From an uncultured Prevotellaceae bacterium (GTDB lineage Bacteria > Bacteroidota > Bacteroidia > Bacteroidales > Bacteroidaceae), in the NCBI GenBank assembly GCA_937877605.1, contig CALFJA010000073.1, forward strand, positions 1-5,118: a stretch of 5,118 nucleotides of DNA, in the 5' to 3' direction. A model generated the notes under the pieces. That model had not been told where the DNA came from, ran no database searches, and worked only from the letters and a program-made list of their open reading frames with translations. The translations under genes and the position numbers were made by a program. The number at the start of each line of letters is the position of its first letter. The first letter of the stretch is position 1. Positions 1 through 5,118 of this stretch are shown piece by piece.

Positions 1-104
1 GCATACACAATCATTTTCTTGCGCTTGATGCGCTCTGCCTCCGTGAGCGGTTCCTTGCCCGTCACAGGAGGATTCAGGTCTTTCTTCTTTTCTTCGTTGT
101 TCAT
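1..104 (-). CDS. traM: TraM N-terminus (VirB10-like core protein), cut by window edge
   Basis: Only the first 34 codons are present, and the frame stays open to the window edge. The start MNNEEKKKDLNPP is followed by KEPLTEAERIKRKKMIVY. The motif LTEAERIKRKKM.VY is typical of conjugative transposon TraM proteins, in which it immediately precedes the membrane segment; that segment would lie just outside the window. TraM is taken as the VirB10-like protein spanning the envelope in the transfer channel core. The ATG at 104 is preferred: it follows an A/G-rich stretch (AACAAGAAAGA) and gives the expected short cytoplasmic N-terminus. An ATG a few bases upstream (around 116) opens a five-codon frame only, ending in a TGA that overlaps this start. 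The gene begins 25 bp after the traL-position gene, in the order expected for these operons. Confidence 0.85.
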   Translation of the reverse strand, partial: MNNEEKKKDLNPPVTGKEPLTEAERIKRKKMIVY

Positions 105-129
105 TCTTTCTTGTTCATTGTTAATGGTT

Positions 130-279
130 TCACATGCTTGTTATCACATCCCATAGCGTCCATAGCGTCAGCTGCCCCAGCACTGCCAGCATCGCCCAAG
201 TCACTACACGGCTTTCCTTGTTTGACAGTCCCTTGCACCACCTGTAGGCTCCTGCCCTGATAGTCCTGAACATCCTCAT
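130..279 (-). CDS. Small single-pass membrane protein at the traL position (short TraL-like)
   Basis: A 49-codon frame begins with an ATG that shares four bases with the traK stop (ATGA) and ends with TGA 25 bp before traM. The product starts with a basic segment (MRMFRTIRAGAYRWCKG, then LSNKESR) followed by one membrane segment at residues about 25-46 (VVTWAMLAVLGQLTLWTLWDV). The charge distribution favours the N-terminus in the cytoplasm. In Bacteroidota elements the gene between traK and traM is traL (TraL_transposon/DUF3989), a small protein with a basic helix followed by one membrane segment; position and architecture fit. Those proteins are usually nearer 100 residues, so this is a short form lacking the part after the membrane segment. 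No leftover traL-like coding sequence can fit before traM. There is no Shine-Dalgarno, so expression probably depends on ribosomes finishing traK. A second in-frame ATG at codon 3 is possible. A longer overlapping frame on the same strand (101-352) lacks a membrane segment and is judged a shadow. Homology to TraL is inferred, hence no symbol. Confidence 0.72.
   Translation of the reverse strand: MRMFRTIRAGAYRWCKGLSNKESRVVTWAMLAVLGQLTLWTLWDVITSM
151..168 (-). repeat. Perfect 9-bp tandem duplication inside the traL-position gene
   Basis: The nonamer CCATAGCGT (plus strand) occurs twice back to back. On the coding strand it is ACGCTATGG twice, in frame, encoding Thr-Leu-Trp twice (TLWTLW) in the second half of the membrane segment. 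It could come from replication slippage, and a copy change would add or remove three residues without shifting the frame. The repeat is directly visible; the mechanism is inferred. Confidence 0.8.
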
Positions 280-899
280 CGCCTGATGGTCTGAAGGTCT
301 TTGTTCTCAACGATCGTAAAGCCCTCGATGGTAAACCCGTTGGGGTTGTCATCCGAGCGGCTGGAGTTCAGCAGGCGGCAGGTTGTCACAAGCGACCTCT
401 CCGTCACGTTGCTGGAGCGGATGATCATCTGCTTCGCGTATGTCGTTGCCGAATACGGGTAATTGTCAAAGTCGCAAACCACGCTGTCCACCCTCACCGT
501 CTGGTTGATGTTGCCCGCTATGATGCGGTTGTAGTAGCCTTTCTCGGCAAAGTCCTGGTAGTAGTGGTAGGCACTCTTGTCCGCCAGCAGCAGGGCACGC
601 TTCACGTTGTGCTCTATGGCGCTCTTCTCTGGTGAGAGCGTGAAAAACAGTTCGTGGAAGCGGCGCACATGCTCCCGTGCCTCTGCCGGACGGTTCTGCG
701 AGAGGTCTTGCGACAGGGCAAGCATCAGCGACTTGCCCTTGTCGAGCACATAGATTTTCTCCCTCTGTCTCTCCGCGAAGGCGTAGGAACTGTAAACGCT
801 CCATACGACCACCACGGAACACAGTACGAGAAAGACGATGGCAAAGAGACGTATCTGCCTGAAAGAGGTCTCGATGTTCTTCAATGACTTAAATTCCAT
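276..899 (-). CDS. traK: TraK, single-pass membrane scaffold protein (VirB8-like)
   Basis: This 207-residue protein is probably the VirB8-type bitopic scaffold of the mating channel. It begins MEFKSLKNIETSFRQIR, has one hydrophobic membrane segment at residues about 18-36 (LFAIVFLVLCSVVVVWSVY), and then a large domain predicted to be periplasmic. Strongly conserved family stretches are KIYVLDKGKSLMLALSQD, the segment AREHVRRFHELFFTLSP, FAEKGYYNRII and GFTIEGFTIVENKDL near the C-terminus. The open frame extends ten codons upstream to an ATG at 929, but the family starts at MEFKSLKNIE and 207 residues is its usual length, so the ATG at 899 is chosen. The sequence before it is A-rich (AAGAAAGAAAACGAAA). 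It begins 32 bp after traJ. Its TGA stop overlaps the ATG of the next small gene as ATGA, which suggests translational coupling. The gene is intact. Confidence 0.94.
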   Translation of the reverse strand: MEFKSLKNIETSFRQIRLFAIVFLVLCSVVVVWSVYSSYAFAERQREKIYVLDKGKSLMLALSQDLSQNRPAEAREHVRRFHELFFTLSPEKSAIEHNVKRALLLADKSAYHYYQDFAEKGYYNRIIAGNINQTVRVDSVVCDFDNYPYSATTYAKQMIIRSSNVTERSLVTTCRLLNSSRSDDNPNGFTIEGFTIVENKDLQTIRR

Positions 900-931
900 T
901 TTCGTTTTCTTTCTTGTTTTTGGTTTCACAT

Positions 932-1954
932 TCAGAAGATTTTCCTCAACCGTCCTGCGACGTTTCCGGCTGTGGCACCCACGGCACCGCCAGCCAGTGC
1001 ACCGCTTCGGTTGGTGACGCTGTTCACGTTGCGGTTATAGTTGCCCATGCCTCCAGCCTGGATCACCCAGCTTGCCACGGTCGGCACGGTGAAGTAGCCG
1101 ATGATGCCGATGATCATAAAGATGATATACACGCCGTCGCTGGAGTCCAGTGAGAAATTCGGGTCTGCCTGCATCCGCTCGATGTCGTTCTGGAGCATCA
1201 GCACCTGTATCTTCGCCAGTATGCAACTGAACAGGTCAGAGACGGGAAGCCACAGATACACCTGGATATATCGGCAGAGCCATTGGGTGAGCGTGGACTG
1301 AAAGCCGTCCCACACCGATATGGCGAATGCCAGAGGCCCCAATATCGCCAGCACGATGAGGAAGAACGTGCGCAGGGTGTCGATGACCAGTGCGGCAGCG
1401 TCGAACATCAGTTCAAGCACCTCACGGAACCAGTCGCGTATGCCCTTCTTCAGACTGTACATCCCACGCTCCACATACATGCCCGTCATGGTCACGAGGT
1501 CACCGGGCGACCAGCCCAATTCTTCCAGTTGCTTGTCAAATTCCTCGTTGCTGACGAGGTAGGCGGTTTCGGGATTCCGCTTCATGGCCTCATACTCCAG
1601 TTTGTCCTTCTGTTCACGGTACTGCTGCATGTCCAGTTTCTCGCCCTCCAGCATCGTCGCCACGCCCTGTACGATGGGCGTCATCACGGCATTGAGCGTA
1701 CCGAGTACCACCGTGGGGAACATCAGGATGCAAAGCCCGATGGCGAAGGGACGGAGCAGGGGGAACACGTCGATGGCCTCCGCACGGGCGAGGGACTGCC
1801 AGACACGGTAGGCTATGTAGAACAGTGCCCCCAATCCGGCTATCGCCCTTGCCACACCTGCCATGTTCGCACAGAGCGGCATCATCTCGTCGTAGAGACT
1901 GCGTAGCAGCGTGTGCAGGTTCTCAAAGTCGATGGCTAATAAGATATTCATCAT
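932..1954 (-). CDS. traJ: TraJ, polytopic inner-membrane channel protein (VirB6-like)
   Basis: This 340-residue protein is the multi-pass inner-membrane component of the mating-pair apparatus, inferred to play the VirB6 role. Hydrophobic segments lie near residues 37-55, 66-91, 183-214 (possibly two passes), 229-254 and 275-298. A hydrophilic loop rich in E and K (about 103-178) separates the second and third. Family-typical stretches include LHTLLRSLYDEMMPLC, the segment GALFYIAYRVWQSLARAE and FPLLRPFAIGLCI near the N-terminus. The C-terminus is a glycine/alanine-rich tail (GALAGGAVGATAGNVAG) ending in RLRKIF. Two ATGs are adjacent (1954 and 1951); the first is preferred because it lies 10 nt from an AAGGAG ribosome binding site. 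Length fits the usual 330-345 residues. It follows traI by 24 bp and precedes traK by 32 bp. No truncation or frameshift is visible. A long open frame on the opposite strand is a coding shadow. Confidence 0.94.
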   Translation of the reverse strand: MMNILLAIDFENLHTLLRSLYDEMMPLCANMAGVARAIAGLGALFYIAYRVWQSLARAEAIDVFPLLRPFAIGLCILMFPTVVLGTLNAVMTPIVQGVATMLEGEKLDMQQYREQKDKLEYEAMKRNPETAYLVSNEEFDKQLEELGWSPGDLVTMTGMYVERGMYSLKKGIRDWFREVLELMFDAAALVIDTLRTFFLIVLAILGPLAFAISVWDGFQSTLTQWLCRYIQVYLWLPVSDLFSCILAKIQVLMLQNDIERMQADPNFSLDSSDGVYIIFMIIGIIGYFTVPTVASWVIQAGGMGNYNRNVNSVTNRSGALAGGAVGATAGNVAGRLRKIF

Positions 1955-1964
1955 ACTCTGCTTT

Positions 1965-1970
1965 CTCCTT
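1965..1970 (-). promoter_or_regulatory. Ribosome binding site of traJ (AAGGAG)
   Basis: The minus strand reads GGAAGGAGAAAG just after the traI stop codon, with AAGGAG ending 10 nt before the first ATG of traJ. This is a near-consensus Shine-Dalgarno, while the other complete genes here are preceded only by A-rich sequence. It supports the first of the two adjacent ATGs as the start. The function is inferred from sequence and spacing. Confidence 0.6.
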
Positions 1971-1978
1971 CCGGGTAT

Positions 1979-2611
1979 TTACCAGTAACGCTGACTTGCA
2001 TTGCCATAGAGTCCGAACACACGGTCGAGGTCGTTCTTCTTCTTGGCACGGAGGTACGACACCGAGATGTTCTTGTTCGTGTAGTACGACACGAGGTTTC
2101 GGTAGCGCTTCATGTCGTTGTAGCACTTGTCCACGACCTCCATGCGCTCCTTGTCGGTCATCGACAGTGTGGTGATGTTCACCACGTTCTTCAGTTCCGT
2201 CAGCACGTCGGTCGATTCCTCCAGCAGCTTCGTGTAGCCGAAGGCGATGGCGGACAGTTCCTCCACGGTGAAGTTCTCGTCCTGCATCATCTTCTGGAAG
2301 TTGGTCACGTAGATGTCGGTGATGTCACCCACCATGACGATGGTCTGCTGCACCTTGCGGGCATCCTTCACTAGATTGTTCACCGACTTCAGGGCATCGT
2401 AGTATTTCTTCGACTGCTCGTAGATCTTCACGGTCTCCTGAAAGTTCTTGATCATGTTCTGCGCCGTCGTCGAGGTCTGCACGATCTCACGGGTGGAGTT
2501 CACGATGCCCTGCGCCAGATTGGTGGGGTCAACGACCGTCCACTGCGCACTTGCCCTGCCGACGCACAGCGTCATGCAGAGGCTGATAATCACTAATACT
2601 TTTGTTTTCAT
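1979..2611 (-). CDS. traI: TraI, DUF4141 conjugative transposon protein (VirB5-like, secreted)
   Basis: This 210-residue protein begins with a classical signal peptide: MKTK, a hydrophobic run VLVIISLCMTLCVG, then ASA before QW, so cleavage is predicted after A22. No lipobox is visible, so a soluble periplasmic or surface product is expected rather than a lipoprotein. The mature start WTVVDPTNLAQGI resembles the DPTN motif at the beginning of VirB5/TrbJ-type proteins. The rest is mostly alpha-helical and polar, with long charged helices (residues about 40-100 and 140-200). The full length matches DUF4141 proteins of about 200-210 residues. It is inferred to be a pilus-associated or tip component. 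It sits 41 bp after traG in an AT-rich spacer lacking a recognisable Bacteroidota promoter, and 24 bp before traJ. The sequence before the start is A-rich (AAACAAAGTAAGA) without a strong Shine-Dalgarno, as is common in Bacteroidota. Note that this TraI is unrelated to the F-plasmid relaxase of the same name. Confidence 0.92.
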   Translation of the reverse strand: MKTKVLVIISLCMTLCVGRASAQWTVVDPTNLAQGIVNSTREIVQTSTTAQNMIKNFQETVKIYEQSKKYYDALKSVNNLVKDARKVQQTIVMVGDITDIYVTNFQKMMQDENFTVEELSAIAFGYTKLLEESTDVLTELKNVVNITTLSMTDKERMEVVDKCYNDMKRYRNLVSYYTNKNISVSYLRAKKKNDLDRVFGLYGNASQRYW

Positions 2612-2652
2612 TCTTACTTTGTTTTAATGGGTGAATAAATAATGTGATTGAC

Positions 2653-5118
2653 TCACTGCCTGTTTCTTCTTTCATCAGCCAGCCTTTTAATGGCCAGTTC
2701 CATGTCACCGCCGAGGTCTTCGGCAAGTGCCTGTACCTCCATCTTCTCCGTCTCTTCCGTCGTGTAGGCAAGGTACTCTTCGGGACTTACCTCTGTGGCA
2801 TAGACAGCGGACTGCGTACCGCCAAGTCCTATCCATACTTCCTTGTAGAGCCGTGACGGGTCGTTGGCCTGGTTGATGCTCAGAATCTGAGCCTTCTCCT
2901 TGTCCGTCAGCCCGAGCAGTGCCTGGATCTGGTCGAACTTGTTCATGTACTTGCGCTGGTCAAGGAGTATCTTGCAGTCGGAGTTGTTGATGATGGACTC
3001 CTTCACGATGGGCGAGGATATGATGTCGTCCACCTCCTGCGTCACCACGATGGCCTCGCCGAAATACTTTCTCACGGTCTTGTAGAGATAGAGCATGTAC
3101 TCCGCCATGTTCTCGGATGCCAGCGCCTTCCATGCCTCTTCCACGATGAGGACTTTGCGGATGCCCTTCAGCCGTCGCATCTTGTTGATGAACGCCTCCA
3201 TGATGATGATGGTCACTATCGGGAAGAGTTCCTTGTTGTCCTTCACGGTGTCCACGTCGAAGACCACAAAGCGCTTGCTGAGCAGGTCGATGTTCTCCTT
3301 CGAGTTCAGCAGGAAGTCATAGCGGCCGCCCTTGTAGTACTGGCGGAGGGTCGTCAGGAAGTTGTCGATGTTGAAGTCGTCGCGCTCCACCTTGATGTCG
3401 CGCTCTGCCATCTGCTGGCGGTACACGTCGCGCACATACTCATAGAAGGTGTCGAAGCACGGCACGATGTCCCTGTCAGCCTGTATCAGTTCTATGTAGG
3501 CGTTCAGCGCACTGCCCAACTCGCCTGATTCCGTCTTGGTGACTTTCTCGCTGTCGCTCTTCCAGAGTGTCAGCAGCAGTGTCTTGATGCTGTCCTTCTT
3601 CTCCACGCTGAAAACCATGTCATCGACATAGAACGGGTTGAACGAGATGGGCTTGTCATCCGAATAGGTGTAGTAGATGCCGTCCTGCCCGTGCGTCTTG
3701 CGGTTGATCATGGCGCACAGCCCCGAATACGAGTGTCCCGTATCCACCAGCACGATATGGGCGCCCTGCTCATAGTACTGGCGCACGATATGGTTCATGA
3801 AGAACGACTTTCCGCTGCCCGAAGGCCCCAGCACGAACTTGTTGCGGTTGGTGATGATGCCCTGCTTCATGGGCAGGTCACTGATGTCAAGGTGCAGGGG
3901 CTTCCCCGTCAGCCTGTCCACCATCTTGATGCCGAAGGGCGAGAGCGAACTGCGGTAGTTCGTTTCCTCGATGAAGAGGCATGTCGCCTGCTCGATGAAG
4001 GTATAGAAACTTTCCTCGGCAGGGAAGTCCGCCTGATTGCCGGGGATGCCTGCCCAGTAGAGTGTCGGGCAGTCCACCGTGTTGTGCCTCGGCATGCACT
4101 CCATGCTTGCCAACTGGCTTCCGATGTCGTTCTTGGCACGCTTCAGTTCCTCGCCGTCGTCGCTCCACGCAATGACGTTATAGTGGGCACGGACGCTGAT
4201 GAGACCGCCGGAGTGCGCTTCGTTCAGGTACTCTTCAATCCACTCGCTGTTGATGGCATTGCTGCGTGAGTAACGGCTGAGCGACTGCATGTTCCTTGAT
4301 GACTTCTCAAACCGCTGCAGGTTGTCGTCGCTGTTGTCGAGTATCACGTACTGGTTATAGATGTGGTTGCAGGACAGCAGCAGTCCTACGGGACTGGCAA
4401 ACGACAGGCGGCAGTCGCTCCGGTCTGTGCTCAGTCTCTCATAGCGTACATCCGTTCCGACCTTTGCGGGGAGGTCTGCCACGTCTGAGAGCGTGAAGAG
4501 GCACAGGCGGTTGTCGCCTACGCGCATCTCGGCAGGGTCGAGGTCGATGTCCTGCAGGGACTTGTCGCCCTCTGGCTGCAGGGATAGGTAGCGCTCTATG
4601 ATGCCTGCCTTCTCTTTCGTGCCGACGATTTCCGCATCCGACAGTCTGCGGAGCCTGACAAAACCGGAGTCGTTCATGATATGCTCAAACTGATCCACAG
4701 CCTCCAGATAGCGTGCAGCCGTTTCACGGTTCACCTCCCTGGGGATGATATGCCCACGGCAGAGAGTCGAAAAATTGCTCTGCATACGGTTACGCTCCTT
4801 CGTGGTCTTCGTCAGGTAGAGGTAGCACGAATGGTTCAGGAAGGGACGCTCGTTGAAGTGCCGTTCAAAACTGCGGGAGAGGAAGCTCATGCCGTCCTTG
4901 TGCAGTTCCGGCTCATACCTTTCACGGACAAACCAGTCCTGCTTGTGCAGGATGCTGTAGTCGGGCAGCACCTTGATAGCCTTGCACCAGCAGCCGTGAA
5001 TGGCCTCGTACTCGGCAGAGGTCACGGTGTAGAGTTCGGGCAGCGTCACCTCATAGCAGACGGTGATGTCCGCATCCTTGGAGACGATGCAGCCGTTCTC
5101 CACAGCCAGCAGGGGCAG
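2653..5118 (-). CDS. traG: TraG-family conjugation ATPase (VirB4-like), 5' end cut by window edge
   Basis: This is the cytoplasmic, membrane-associated ATPase thought to energise assembly of the mating channel and substrate transfer. The window shows 821 codons. The frame is still open at the edge, where it reads LPLLAVENG; family proteins have a similar segment about ten residues after their start, so the GTG at 5103 is not the likely start and only a few residues are missing. The N-terminal domain carries the family stretches HKQDWF and RHFNERPFLNH (visible residues about 58-95), then LTKTTKER and RMQSNFSTLCRG. Walker A is GPSGSGKS at visible residues 431-438 (nt 3828-3805). An ISFNPF motif follows. 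Walker B is LIVEEAW with the acidic pair E660/E661 (around nt 3150-3136), then VVTQEVDD and a conserved C-terminal region with LLDQRKYMNKF. All expected ATPase motifs are intact. It heads the visible operon, ending 41 bp before traI. Family assignment is secure; the role is known from the family. Confidence 0.95.
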   Translation of the reverse strand: MPLLAVENGCIVSKDADITVCYEVTLPELYTVTSAEYEAIHGCWCKAIKVLPDYSILHKQDWFVRERYEPELHKDGMSFLSRSFERHFNERPFLNHSCYLYLTKTTKERNRMQSNFSTLCRGHIIPREVNRETAARYLEAVDQFEHIMNDSGFVRLRRLSDAEIVGTKEKAGIIERYLSLQPEGDKSLQDIDLDPAEMRVGDNRLCLFTLSDVADLPAKVGTDVRYERLSTDRSDCRLSFASPVGLLLSCNHIYNQYVILDNSDDNLQRFEKSSRNMQSLSRYSRSNAINSEWIEEYLNEAHSGGLISVRAHYNVIAWSDDGEELKRAKNDIGSQLASMECMPRHNTVDCPTLYWAGIPGNQADFPAEESFYTFIEQATCLFIEETNYRSSLSPFGIKMVDRLTGKPLHLDISDLPMKQGIITNRNKFVLGPSGSGKSFFMNHIVRQYYEQGAHIVLVDTGHSYSGLCAMINRKTHGQDGIYYTYSDDKPISFNPFYVDDMVFSVEKKDSIKTLLLTLWKSDSEKVTKTESGELGSALNAYIELIQADRDIVPCFDTFYEYVRDVYRQQMAERDIKVERDDFNIDNFLTTLRQYYKGGRYDFLLNSKENIDLLSKRFVVFDVDTVKDNKELFPIVTIIIMEAFINKMRRLKGIRKVLIVEEAWKALASENMAEYMLYLYKTVRKYFGEAIVVTQEVDDIISSPIVKESIINNSDCKILLDQRKYMNKFDQIQALLGLTDKEKAQILSINQANDPSRLYKEVWIGLGGTQSAVYATEVSPEEYLAYTTEETEKMEVQALAEDLGGDMELAIKRLADERRNRQ

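Noticed and set aside
101..352. 83-codon minus-strand frame overlapping the end of traK and the traL-position gene
   Set aside because: It overlaps 77 bp of the conserved traK C-terminus, has no membrane segment or recognisable motif, and competes with the 49-codon frame that starts at the ATGA junction and has the expected basic-plus-membrane-helix architecture.
900..929. Ten-codon upstream extension of traK (MKPKTRKKTK)
   Set aside because: The family begins at MEFKSLKNIE and has 207 residues. The extension is simply the A-rich leader being open by chance.
1283..1906. 207-codon plus-strand frame antisense to traJ
   Set aside because: The translation is rich in His, Arg and Gln with no domain or hydrophobic pattern. 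It mirrors the codon periodicity of traJ on the other strand and is a shadow.
2612..2652. Possible internal promoter or terminator between traG and traI
   Set aside because: The spacer is AT-rich but has no TAnnTTTG-type Bacteroidota -7 element at a suitable place and no hairpin with a T-tract.
3691..4269. 192-codon plus-strand frame antisense to traG
   Set aside because: It lies wholly across the Walker A region of the well-conserved TraG coding sequence, has low-complexity His/Val/Arg composition, and no independent start signal.
5101..5103. GTG at 5103 as the start of traG
   Set aside because: The frame continues upstream to the window edge as LPLLAV, matching a conserved pre-N-terminal segment of the family, so the true start is outside the window.
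1..5118. CRISPR array, tRNA/rRNA, insertion sequence or defence system
   Set aside because: Almost every base is accounted for by tightly packed tra genes. I saw no spaced repeats, terminal inverted repeats or RNA-gene signatures.

Overview
The window is a slice of the conjugative transfer (tra) operon of a Bacteroidota integrative and conjugative element of the CTnDOT/CTnERL type. All genes lie on the minus strand, so the operon reads from high to low coordinates. The protein sequences resemble those of Bacteroides, Parabacteroides and Prevotella-group elements: TraG, TraI (DUF4141), TraJ, TraK and TraM are recognisable from conserved stretches. Coding DNA is moderately GC-rich by eye and the short spacers are AT-rich. 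The exact host genus cannot be fixed from this window, and the element could equally sit in a chromosome or on a plasmid.

Layout in transcription order: (1) 5118-2653, traG, a VirB4-like conjugation ATPase, cut by the window edge near its N-terminus; (2) 2611-1979, traI, a secreted DUF4141 / VirB5-like protein with a clear signal peptide; (3) 1954-932, traJ, a polytopic VirB6-like membrane protein; (4) 899-276, traK, a single-pass VirB8-like protein; (5) 279-130, a 49-codon membrane protein at the traL position that starts inside the traK stop codon; (6) 104-1, the first 34 codons of traM (VirB10-like), running off the window. Spacers are 41, 24, 32, -4 and 25 bp. There is no non-coding stretch over 50 bp, no RNA gene, no insertion sequence and no evident internal promoter or terminator, so the genes are probably one transcript starting upstream of the window.

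Together these genes encode the energising ATPase (TraG), the secreted pilus-tip/adhesin-type component (TraI), the inner-membrane channel (TraJ), the periplasm-spanning scaffold (TraK), a small accessory membrane protein (TraL) and the envelope-spanning core component (TraM) of a type IV secretion machine.

This is known biology. I see no undescribed system. The most informative points are the very short traL-position gene, its 4-nt overlap with traK, the in-frame 9-bp tandem duplication inside its membrane segment, and the apparent lack of a small gene between traG and traI.
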